A stretch of 40,458 nt of DNA from M2408 sp040386975. GTDB taxonomy: Bacteria; Bacteroidota; Bacteroidia; Flavobacteriales_D; Crocinitomicaceae. Shown piece after piece: positions 34,595 to 40,458 of this stretch; positions within the stretch are counted from its first letter, which is position 1, and each line of letters starts with the position of its first letter. The notes beneath the pieces were generated by a model. That model saw only the letters and a program-made list of their open reading frames with translations, ran no database searches and was not told where the DNA came from. Both the position numbers and the translations under genes were made by a program. The stretch spans positions 1 to 40,458 of the forward strand of contig JAZKEO010000033.1 in assembly GCA_040386975.1 (NCBI GenBank). The letters run 5' to 3'.

Positions 34595-34614
34595 TATATT
34601 TGATTATACATTTT

Positions 34615-34645
34615 AAACCATCAGCGAAAGTTGATGGTTTTTTTA
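34615..34645 (+). terminator. intrinsic terminator of clpC
   Basis: An 11-bp stem (34615-34625 / 34630-34640) with one G-U pair, closed by a GAAA tetraloop (34626-34629) and followed by a T-run. It is 20 bases after the stop codon. Confidence 0.9.
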
Positions 34646-34686
34646 TTAGAATAAATCAGAAGTTAAATTTGAAGATTGATTTTTCT

Positions 34687-34694
34687 TAACTTCG
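34687..34694 (+). promoter_or_regulatory. possible -7 element TAACTTCG for the dehydrogenase gene
   Basis: Seven of eight bases match TAnnTTTG, 19 bases before the ATG at 34714. Confidence 0.35.
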
Positions 34695-34713
34695 CAGCGT
34701 AAAAAAATAAAAC

Positions 34714-35616
34714 ATGAAAAAAGTAGCAGTAATTGGTGCAGGAACAATGGGAAATGGTATCGCTCACACTTTCGCACAATTTGGATATCAAGTTTCTTTA
34801 ATTGATGTTGCACAAAATTCTTTGGATAAAGGAATGGCGACAATTTCTAAAAACTTAGATCGTCAAGTAAGTAAAGAAGCAATTTCTGAAGCTCAAAAAA
34901 ATGAGACTTTAGCAAATATAACAACCTACACAAGTATTTCAGAAGGTGTAAAAGATGTTGAGTTAGTTGTTGAAGCTGCAACAGAAAATAGTGAATTGAA
35001 ATTGAAAATTTTCAAGGAATTAAGTGATCTTACTCCAGAAAATGTTATTTTAGCTTCAAATACTTCTTCTATTTCGATTACAAAAATTGCATCTGTGACA
35101 AATCGTCCAGATAAAGTAATCGGAATGCACTTCATGAATCCAGTTCCAGTAATGAAATTGATTGAAATCATTCGTGGATATTCTACTTCTGATGAAGTGA
35201 CAAATATCATCATGGAAACATCAAAGAAATTGAACAAAATTCCTGTTGAAGTTAATGATTACCCAGGATTTGTTGCTAATAGAATTTTAATGCCAATGAT
35301 TAACGAAGCAATTTACACTTTGTTTGAAGGTGTAGCTGGCGTTCATGAAATTGATACAGTAATGAAATTAGGAATGGCTCATCCAATGGGACCTTTGCAA
35401 TTAGCTGATTTTATTGGCTTAGATGTTTGTTTAGCGATTTTAGAAGTTTTACATACTGGTTTTGGAAATCCAAAATATGCTCCTTGCCCACTTTTAGTGA
35501 ACATGGTTACGGCAGGTAAAAAAGGTGTGAAAACTGGAGAAGGTTTTTATTCTTGGAATCATGGAACAAAAGATTTAATTGTTGCTCCCAATTTCTCAAA
35601 ATTAATCGAAGCTTAA
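34714..35616 (+). CDS. 3-hydroxybutyryl-CoA (3-hydroxyacyl-CoA) dehydrogenase
   Basis: 300 residues. An N-terminal Rossmann domain has GAGTMGNGIA (residues 8-17) and Asp31 closing the second strand, which indicates NAD(H). SNTSSISITKIA is the substrate loop. The catalytic His139 is in GMHFMNPVPVMKLIEI, with Glu151 as its partner. The C-terminal 3HCDH helical domain contains NDYPGFVANRILMPMINEA and HPMGPLQLADFIGLD. It oxidises (S)-3-hydroxyacyl-CoA reversibly, in short-chain fatty acid oxidation or butanoyl-CoA metabolism. It is single-domain, not the FadB/FadJ fusion, closest in type to Hbd/PaaH. No partner thiolase or hydratase gene is adjacent. Confidence 0.92.
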   Translation: MKKVAVIGAGTMGNGIAHTFAQFGYQVSLIDVAQNSLDKGMATISKNLDRQVSKEAISEAQKNETLANITTYTSISEGVKDVELVVEAATENSELKLKIFKELSDLTPENVILASNTSSISITKIASVTNRPDKVIGMHFMNPVPVMKLIEIIRGYSTSDEVTNIIMETSKKLNKIPVEVNDYPGFVANRILMPMINEAIYTLFEGVAGVHEIDTVMKLGMAHPMGPLQLADFIGLDVCLAILEVLHTGFGNPKYAPCPLLVNMVTAGKKGVKTGEGFYSWNHGTKDLIVAPNFSKLIEA

Positions 35617-35620
35617 TTAC

Positions 35621-35737
35621 GGTTTTCTGAAAATAGCTTTTTCTTCGTTGAACTTCAATTTTAAAACGCTTATTTACTCAAGTAAACTCACTTTTTTAAA
35701 ATCTTGTTCGCCTCAAAAAATCAAATTTTCAGAAACC
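35621..35737 (+). other. intergenic stretch with long-range inverted repeat
   Basis: GGTTTTCTGAAAAT (35621-35634) pairs with ATTTTCAGAAACC (35725-35737) with one bulged base. It encloses about 90 bases that include a small TTTAC-TCAA-GTAAA hairpin. It could be a structured 3' untranslated region or small RNA; no gene is visible. Confidence 0.3.
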
Positions 35738-35769
35738 CTCATTTTTAAATCTAAATTTATATTTAACAT

Positions 35770-35802
35770 AGCACATTAATCAATTTTAATGTGCTTTTTT
35801 TT
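35770..35802 (+). terminator. terminator-like hairpin just before the GH25 gene
   Basis: A perfect 10-bp stem (AGCACATTAA / TTAATGTGCT), a 6-base loop, then a T-run ending 6 bases before the ATG at 35809. It can end the dehydrogenase transcript, but any transcript of the GH25 gene starting upstream must pass it. Confidence 0.75.
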
Positions 35803-35808
35803 CATGAA

Positions 35809-36588
35809 ATGGCAAAAAAACAAAGTCCACTACGCGCTGTAAACGCGAAAAAACGAACAAAGAAATCTTCTTCCAAGAAGAAAAAATCTACTGTTTGGAT
35901 TTTTGTGGTATTTGGAGTCTTAATTGCTATTTCGAGTGTTTATTTTTTATCCGAGAATGAAAAGAAAATTTCACCTGTTTCATTTAGAAAAACAATTCCA
36001 AAAGGTTTTCCAACAATTGGACTAGATGTTTCTCATCATCAAGGTGAAATGGATTGGGATAAATTGTTCAATAAAACAGGTTTCGATTCTTTGATTCATT
36101 TTGTTTACTGTAAAGCAACAGAGGGAAATACACATTGCGACACACAATGGAAACGCAATCGACGTATTTTAAACAACTTGGGAATTCCAAACGGAGCTTA
36201 TCATTTTTTCATCACAAAAGATGAACCCAAACCTCAAGCTGAACATTTCTTAAAATATTGGAAAAAACGTGACATTGATTTACCTCCAGTTTTAGATGTC
36301 GAAACAGAAGGTTTTTCAGATGAAGATTTAATCGCAAAAATGAAAATTTGGTTAAAAGCAGTTGAAACAAAAACGGGTATGCGACCAATTATTTATACTT
36401 CACTCAATTTCTACGAGACAAAATTTCAAAACGACTTTAAAGATTATAAATTTTGGATTGCAGCGTATTCCAGAAAACCAACTTGTATCGACGATGAACG
36501 TATCATTCACTGGCAATTTTCAGAATCAGGAAAAATCCCTGGAACAAAAGAAATGGTTGATTTGAACGTTTCCAAATTAGAATATTAA
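35809..36588 (+). CDS. membrane-anchored GH25 muramidase (lysozyme)
   Basis: 259 residues from ATG 35809; a GTG at 35791 lies inside the upstream hairpin and is rejected. A strongly basic cytoplasmic tail (KKRTKKSSSKKKK, 14-26) is followed by one transmembrane helix (about 29-47). The GH25 barrel begins at FPTIGLDVSHHQGEMDWDKL (catalytic-site Asp73), with FVYCKATEGNTHCD, GAYHFF and LPPVLDVETEG (Asp163, catalytic Glu165), and ends WQFSESGKIPGTKEMVDLNV. It hydrolyses the beta-1,4 MurNAc-GlcNAc bonds of peptidoglycan from the periplasmic face of the inner membrane, presumably for wall remodelling. The following dispersed repeat begins 3 bases after the stop. Confidence 0.9.
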   Translation: MAKKQSPLRAVNAKKRTKKSSSKKKKSTVWIFVVFGVLIAISSVYFLSENEKKISPVSFRKTIPKGFPTIGLDVSHHQGEMDWDKLFNKTGFDSLIHFVYCKATEGNTHCDTQWKRNRRILNNLGIPNGAYHFFITKDEPKPQAEHFLKYWKKRDIDLPPVLDVETEGFSDEDLIAKMKIWLKAVETKTGMRPIIYTSLNFYETKFQNDFKDYKFWIAAYSRKPTCIDDERIIHWQFSESGKIPGTKEMVDLNVSKLEY

Positions 36589-36591
36589 TTC

Positions 36592-36624
36592 AAAAGTGAA
36601 GAGTGAAAAACTAAAAGTTAAAAC
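36592..36624 (+). repeat. purine-rich dispersed repeat, copy 5
   Basis: AAAAGTGAAGAGTGAAAAAC followed by TAAAAGTTAAAAC, starting 3 bases after the GH25 stop in the same sense. Bases 36599-36621 are complementary to 36688-36710 at 21 of 23 positions. Confidence 0.75.
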
Positions 36625-36681
36625 TAATTTAGGCAAAAAAGTAGTTTTAACTATAATATTTCTGAATTTGAATAATACTAA

Positions 36682-36715
36682 TAACTCTTCACTTTTAATT
36701 TTTCACTCTTAACTC
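36682..36715 (-). repeat. purine-rich dispersed repeat, copy 6 (inverted partner of copy 5)
   Basis: Read on the minus strand: GAGTTAAGAGTGAAAAATTA then AAAGTGAAGAGTTA. It ends 7 bases before the tadA start, with a loop of 66 bases to copy 5. If copies 5 and 6 pair, the hairpin would sit in the tadA leader. Confidence 0.75.
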
Positions 36716-36722
36716 AAAAAAA

Positions 36723-37169
36723 ATGCTTTCTCCTTTTAACGACGAATATTTCATGAAACAAGCCTTTCAACAAGCTTTAATTGCTTTTGAAATGGACGAA
36801 GTTCCAGTTGGTGCAGTAATTGTTGCAAACAATCAAATTATTGCAAGATCTCACAATTTAACAGAACAATTGGTTGATGTTACAGCACATGCTGAAATTC
36901 AAGCCTTAACAGCTGCTTCAAATTATTTAGGGTCAAAATACCTAACTGATTGCACTTTATTCGTAACACTTGAACCTTGTGTGATGTGTGCTGGAGCTTT
37001 GTATTGGTCACAAATTTCACGAGTTGTTTACGCCGCTCGAGATGAAAAACGTGGAGCAGGAACCGTTGAAAAATCACTTTATCATCCTAAAACTTTGGTA
37101 GAAAATGGGATTATGGCTGAGGAATGTTCTAAATTGATGAAAGATTTTTTCGAGAAAAAGCGAAAATAA
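36723..37169 (+). CDS. tadA: tRNA-specific adenosine deaminase
   Basis: 148 residues, a zinc-dependent cytidine-deaminase-fold enzyme that converts A34 to inosine in the wobble position of tRNA-Arg(ACG). Motifs: HAEIQA (zinc His56, proton-shuttling Glu58) and LEPCVMCAGAL (zinc Cys86 and Cys89). EVPVGAVIV at 26-34 and the C-terminal VYAARDEKRGAGTVEKSLYHP also fit TadA. The typical DEYFMKQAFQQAL N-terminus supports the ATG at 36723. A guanine deaminase of the same fold is less likely given the HAEI and RGA(G) context. Confidence 0.93.
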   Translation: MLSPFNDEYFMKQAFQQALIAFEMDEVPVGAVIVANNQIIARSHNLTEQLVDVTAHAEIQALTAASNYLGSKYLTDCTLFVTLEPCVMCAGALYWSQISRVVYAARDEKRGAGTVEKSLYHPKTLVENGIMAEECSKLMKDFFEKKRK

Positions 37170-37192
37170 GGAATTCTTTTACTTAAGTTTGT

Positions 37193-37206
37193 TGAGCCTG
37201 TCGAAA
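37193..37206. repeat. REP-like half element (TGAGCCTGTCGAAA)
   Basis: Shares the 13-base core TGAGCCTGTCGAA with the right arm of the perfect palindrome at 4788-4839. Here it is a single copy flanked by TTTGT and ACAAA, which could form a short stem. It follows tadA. Confidence 0.5.
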
Positions 37207-37230
37207 CAAAACTCATTTAAAAAAATACCT

Positions 37231-37238
37231 TAACTTTG
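37231..37238 (+). promoter_or_regulatory. -7 promoter element TAACTTTG for the helicase gene
   Basis: A perfect TAnnTTTG, 24 bases before the ATG at 37263. No clear -33 element. Confidence 0.5.
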
Positions 37239-37262
37239 TAAAAATACTTTCAAAAACAAAAT

Positions 37263-38393
37263 ATGCCTTTTTCCAAACTTGGTTTAGCACCAGAAATTCA
37301 AAAAACCTTAATTGAGCAAAAATACACCAAGCCCTACCCTATCCAGCAAGAAGCAATTCCTGCGATTTTGGAAGGAAAAGACATTTTAGGAATTGCTCAA
37401 ACGGGTTCAGGAAAAACAGCAAGTTTTGTGTTGCCTATTCTACAAAAATTTCAGAATCAAGTTTCTGCGAAAAATAGACATGTAAAAGCTTTGGTTTTAG
37501 TTCCAACAAGGGAATTGTCCATTCAAGTGAATGATGTTTTCCAGCTTTTTAGTCAAAATTTAACGACAAAATTAAAATCTTTAGCAGTTTACGGTGGTGT
37601 TTCAATAAATCCACAAATGATTAAATTACAAGGAGTTGAAATCGTTGTGGCAACACCTGGAAGGTTAATTGAACTACTTTCATCAAAAGCACTTTCTTTA
37701 TCTGAATTACAAATTTTAGTCTTAGATGAGGCTGATAAAATGTTGAATCTAGGTTTCCAAGAAGAAGTAAATCAAATTATCGCTTTATTGCCAAAAAAGC
37801 GTCAAAACTTATTGTTTTCAGCTACATTAAGTGAGGATTTAAATAGCATCAATAAAAATCTATTAACGAATCCTGTTGTCCTAAAAATTGAAGCAGAAAA
37901 AGAAAATTTAGATTTAATCCGACAATTCGCGTATTTAATTAGTGAAGAGAAAAAAGGTCCACTTTTGCGATATATCATTAAAAATGAATCCATTGAACAA
38001 GTGTTGGTTTTCGTTTCTTCCGTTCATCGTGCTGATGCAGTTGTTGAAAAATTAAACAAAAATGGAATTCAAGCCTTTGCTATGCATAGCAAAAAAGGTC
38101 AAGAAGCGAGAATCAGAGCATTAAACGATTTTAAATCGGGGAAAATTCGTGTTTTAGTAGCTACTGACATCATCGCCAGAGGAATTGACATCAAATTTCT
38201 TCCTTATGTGATTAACTATGAATTACCCCGCTCACCAAAAGATTTCATACACAGAATTGGGCGTACAGGAAGAGCCGAAGAACCTGGTGAAGCAATTTCT
38301 TTAATTTCTCCAGAAGATCAACATCATTTTAAAATCATTCAAAAAAAGATGGGAAAAATTGCTACGTTGATTGACGGAAATGGACTTGTTTAA
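37263..38393 (+). CDS. DEAD-box ATP-dependent RNA helicase, RhlE-like
   Basis: 376 residues, essentially the bare two-RecA-domain core. Q motif YTKPYPIQQEAIP (21-33), motif I AQTGSGKTAS (45-54), Ia PTRELSIQV, Ib TPGRL, motif II DEAD (155-158), motif III SATL (186-189), motif V ATDIIARGID, and motif VI HRIGRTGRAE. It unwinds short RNA duplexes in ribosome assembly or RNA turnover, typically at low temperature. The basic C-terminal tail of many RhlE-type proteins is missing; the frame stops soon after GKIATLIDGNGLV. It is monocistronic and converges with the DUF1304 gene 17 bases away, with no obvious terminator between. Confidence 0.92.
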   Translation: MPFSKLGLAPEIQKTLIEQKYTKPYPIQQEAIPAILEGKDILGIAQTGSGKTASFVLPILQKFQNQVSAKNRHVKALVLVPTRELSIQVNDVFQLFSQNLTTKLKSLAVYGGVSINPQMIKLQGVEIVVATPGRLIELLSSKALSLSELQILVLDEADKMLNLGFQEEVNQIIALLPKKRQNLLFSATLSEDLNSINKNLLTNPVVLKIEAEKENLDLIRQFAYLISEEKKGPLLRYIIKNESIEQVLVFVSSVHRADAVVEKLNKNGIQAFAMHSKKGQEARIRALNDFKSGKIRVLVATDIIARGIDIKFLPYVINYELPRSPKDFIHRIGRTGRAEEPGEAISLISPEDQHHFKIIQKKMGKIATLIDGNGLV

Positions 38394-38410
38394 ATTAGAT
38401 TATTGTATTG

Positions 38411-38785
38411 TTAGATAAACAAATTCAACAAAACCAAGCCCAAAGTAATCAAAGCTGGTAGAGCTTGTGAAAAGAATATCTTTTTACTCGCAGTTAAAGC
38501 ACCGTAAATTCCAGCCACACTAACGCAAGACAGAAAAAAAATCGAAATATTTGTTTGCCAATTTATGTCTGAGATAAAGAAAGTCCAGATTAATCCTGCT
38601 GAAAGAAAACCATTATACAAACCTTGATTTGCAGCCAAAGTTTTTGTTGGTTTAAACATTTCATCTGGTAAAGCTCCCTTAAAAGCCTTTTTACCAGCAG
38701 TTTCCCAAGCAAACATTTCAAGCCAAAGAATATACAAATGCTCAAAAGCAATAATTCCAATTAAAATTCGTAATACGAGTTCCAT
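38411..38785 (-). CDS. DUF1304 family integral membrane protein
   Basis: 124 residues with four predicted transmembrane helices (about 1-22, 58-75, 80-97, 105-123). The first is followed by the family's conserved HLYILWLEMFAWETAGKKAF and then ANQGLYNGFLSAGLIW. Length and motif order match DUF1304, a small inner-membrane family of unknown function. The gene stands alone: convergent with the helicase, divergent from the beta-barrel gene to the right. Confidence 0.88.
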   Translation of the reverse strand: MELVLRILIGIIAFEHLYILWLEMFAWETAGKKAFKGALPDEMFKPTKTLAANQGLYNGFLSAGLIWTFFISDINWQTNISIFFLSCVSVAGIYGALTASKKIFFSQALPALITLGLVLLNLFI

Positions 38786-38867
38786 AATTTTGATTTTATT
38801 TAATGCTAAGATAAAGTTTTAATTTCACAAATATTAAAAATCATAGTTTATCCTATTCAAAAAAAAG

Positions 38868-38875
38868 TATATTTG
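38868..38875 (+). promoter_or_regulatory. -7 promoter element TATATTTG for the gene at 38896
   Basis: A perfect TAnnTTTG, 20 bases before the ATG. A TTTA (38847-38850) lies 17 bases upstream in the -33 position. This is one of the best promoters in the window. Confidence 0.6.
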
Positions 38876-38895
38876 TTTAAATAAAATTTAAACTT

Positions 38896-39564
38896 ATGAA
38901 AAAAAATCTATTTATTTTATGTCTTTGTTTTTGTTTTTGTATAACAGAAGCTAATACACAATCATTAAAACAAAATTTTAATATATCACTTGGAGGAGGT
39001 TTTCAACATTACAAAGGTGATTTAGGAAGTAGTTTCTTAGAAGTAAAAGATGCATGTTGGTATGGTAGTGTAAATTTAAATTTATCTGTGAAATTGACAA
39101 AATCATTTGACGCAGGAATTTTTCTTGCTAAAGGTGATTATGGATATTGCCAACCTAAAGAAATGAGAGATCAAATTGTAGCGGAAGATTTGAGATGTAC
39201 TGGCTGTAAAGATAGATTAGGTATGGGGAATTTAAGTTCGAGAATGTCTTCTGCTGGAGTTCTGGTTAAATACAAATTTGCAAATAACTACATTCTAAAA
39301 GAATCAAGTTTATTTAAACCTTATCTTTTTGTTGGTATTGGTTACAATAAACTTGTTGATATCATGAAAAGAGATTGCGTTAATGAGGGTAATTACATAT
39401 CATATAATGGTGGATTTGGAGTAACTTATGATATTACAAACAGAATCAATTTAAGTTATAACTTAAATTTTGGATATTTTAATTCAGACAAAATTGATTT
39501 AATTAATGATGGAACAAATGATGCATTTATGCAGAATACTTTCTTGCTTGGATTTAACTTTTGA
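38896..39564 (+). CDS. exported outer-membrane beta-barrel candidate
   Basis: 222 residues. The signal peptide is unusually cysteine-rich (MKKNLFILCLCFCFCITEANTQ). The mature part starts with FNISLGGGFQHYKGDLGSS and has about eight amphipathic strands (WYGSVNLNLSVKLTKSFDAGIFLAKGDYGY; KPYLFVGIGYNKL; YISYNGGFGVTYDITNRINLSYNLNFGYF), ending in FLLGFNF. The terminal phenylalanine is the outer-membrane insertion signature. Four cysteines (in YCQP, RCTGCKDR and RDCVN) lie in loops. It is similar in design to Bacteroidota OmpA-like beta-barrels without the OmpA peptidoglycan domain. No specific function is indicated. The partial gene downstream is 27 bases away, so the two are probably co-transcribed. 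Confidence 0.75.
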   Translation: MKKNLFILCLCFCFCITEANTQSLKQNFNISLGGGFQHYKGDLGSSFLEVKDACWYGSVNLNLSVKLTKSFDAGIFLAKGDYGYCQPKEMRDQIVAEDLRCTGCKDRLGMGNLSSRMSSAGVLVKYKFANNYILKESSLFKPYLFVGIGYNKLVDIMKRDCVNEGNYISYNGGFGVTYDITNRINLSYNLNFGYFNSDKIDLINDGTNDAFMQNTFLLGFNF

Positions 39565-39591
39565 AAATAGATTTTATTTAAAAGTTTTCCT

Positions 39592-40458
39592 ATGAAAAAG
39601 AATCAAATTATTTTATGCTTGTGCTTATGTATAACTGGAATTTCTATTGCTTTTTTTTACTTAAATAAACCGAACAAAACTCATAAAACATTTGTAAACA
39701 AATCATCAATTGCTATAAAAGATACAATTGTAAAAGACGAATTAGATTATTCGAGAAATGACTACCGTGATTTTGTTTTATTTTTTGAAGAACAAGATAA
39801 ATTACCTTACAATATTCATCAAATTAATAAATCCTTTTTTTTGCAAGTTGATACTATTCCCAACGAAATTAATCCAAATGAATATTGGGGAGAAAAAAGT
39901 ATCGTATTATCAATTCCTAACTCAACTTATGAAAATTTCACATTACATAGAGGATATTATAAAGGTGAATTTAAATTGGAAAAGATGCAAAACATAGCAC
40001 TTAAAAATGTGAAATTTGGTTTTTCGTATTATTCACTATTTGACGAATGCCCTGGTGCAAGTCAATCCTCGATATTTTTAATTAATGGAAAAAAAATAGT
40101 CGAACTAATTGGAATAAAAGAGCTTGGAGACGATTCGGAGAGTGAAGAAGATGGAAATTTCAACCCCAATAAAATCGTTGAAAGTTTTTACGAAGAAAAA
40201 AAAATATTTTTGCCTGTTAAGATTGGTAAGTCGATATTGTACAAGGAATTTTCGCTTCATTATCCAGCTAAAAATGAATCTGTTAAATATTACAACAAGA
40301 AAATAAAAAACACTTTACCTCAAAAAGAACTATATTTTGTGGAAACAACAAAAATAAGACATCGTTCAAAACAAGATGGCACTTTTCATAAAACTGATAC
40401 TTTAACTGTAGAAAATGAATTTTATAAATGGGATGGTGAAAAAGGAAAGTTAATTGAA
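39592..40458 (+). CDS. unrecognised exported or membrane-anchored protein (partial at right edge)
   Basis: The frame is open from ATG 39592 to the window end: 289 residues, no stop. The N-terminus MKKNQIILCLCLCITGISIA closely resembles that of the preceding gene, a cysteine-rich signal peptide or anchor. It is followed by FFYLNKPNKTHKTFVNKSS. The remainder looks soluble and mixed alpha/beta (YRDFVLFFEEQDKLPYNIHQINKSFFL; NEYWGEKSIVLSIPNSTYENFTLHRGYYKG; a YYSLFDECPGASQSSIFLINGKKIVEL block). I recognise no domain. It lies 27 bases after the beta-barrel gene on the same strand, so the two may act together at the cell envelope. The C-terminus is outside the window. Confidence 0.65.
   Translation, partial: MKKNQIILCLCLCITGISIAFFYLNKPNKTHKTFVNKSSIAIKDTIVKDELDYSRNDYRDFVLFFEEQDKLPYNIHQINKSFFLQVDTIPNEINPNEYWGEKSIVLSIPNSTYENFTLHRGYYKGEFKLEKMQNIALKNVKFGFSYYSLFDECPGASQSSIFLINGKKIVELIGIKELGDDSESEEDGNFNPNKIVESFYEEKKIFLPVKIGKSILYKEFSLHYPAKNESVKYYNKKIKNTLPQKELYFVETTKIRHRSKQDGTFHKTDTLTVENEFYKWDGEKGKLIE

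Noticed and set aside
1..40458. CRISPR arrays, tRNA or rRNA genes, prophage or insertion sequences
   Set aside because: I saw no regularly spaced repeats, no cloverleaf-like segment in any intergenic region, and no transposase, integrase or phage genes; small RNAs cannot be excluded by eye.

Overview
The window is AT-rich, densely packed chromosomal DNA from a Bacteroidota bacterium, most likely order Flavobacteriales. Several things point there: many promoters carry the Bacteroidota -7 element TAnnTTTG, there is a type IX secretion (T9SS) C-terminal sorting domain, signal peptides have the short MKKxxx...FSQ/FAQ style, lipoboxes are followed by KK, and FISUMP, CarboxypepD_reg-like and GCTDPxACNYNP modules are present. 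A Fluviicola/Crocinitomicaceae-like source would fit, but that is only a guess from domain style. I see no rRNA, tRNA, CRISPR array, prophage or insertion sequence. No gene-free stretch exceeds 300 bases. A 10-base run of N (7357-7366) marks an assembly gap.

Layout. 1-3.9 kb: the end of a YwqK/MORN-like protein, an unrecognised small gene, a DksA/TraR-like protein with lspA, and a divergent pair of acyltransferases resembling the GlsB/GlsA glycine-lipid enzymes. 4-9.7 kb: envelope genes (a beta-barrel candidate, a MuiA/DUF4139 protein), a DUF3820 protein, and a large secreted lysyl-oxidase-domain protein cut by the gap. 9.8-15.4 kb: TamB, divergent from tsaD. 15.5-20.7 kb: lipoproteins, an exonuclease/GIY-YIG fusion and a beta-helix lipoprotein. 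20.7-25.1 kb (minus strand): a family 2 glycosyltransferase, adenine deaminase, a FISUMP lipoprotein and ispE. 25.2-29 kb: accA, a BadF/GlcNAc-kinase-like ATPase, a secreted hypothetical protein and a TPR protein. 29.2-34.6 kb: gyrA divergent from clpC. 34.7-40.5 kb: a 3-hydroxyacyl-CoA dehydrogenase, a membrane-anchored GH25 muramidase, tadA, a DEAD-box helicase, DUF1304, a beta-barrel candidate, and an unrecognised gene running off the right edge.

How the genes relate. Most are core housekeeping: lipoprotein maturation (lspA), lipid precursors (accA, acyltransferases), isoprenoids (ispE), tRNA modification (tsaD, tadA), supercoiling (gyrA) and proteolysis (clpC). A surface layer of exported proteins is interleaved with them. 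Units are short, often one or two genes, and many convergent junctions carry clear hairpin terminators.

The most notable features are: (1) a predicted T9SS-exported lysyl oxidase that keeps the copper histidines and both cofactor residues; (2) a family of purine-rich repeats (GTGAAGAGTGAAAA-type) abutting stop codons, twice as inverted pairs; (3) REP-like palindromes, including a perfect 21-bp hairpin fitted between two convergent stop codons; and (4) a palindromic -7-like element exactly midway between the divergent ispE and accA starts. I did not find a multi-gene system that looks wholly new. The repeats and the lysyl oxidase are the best leads.
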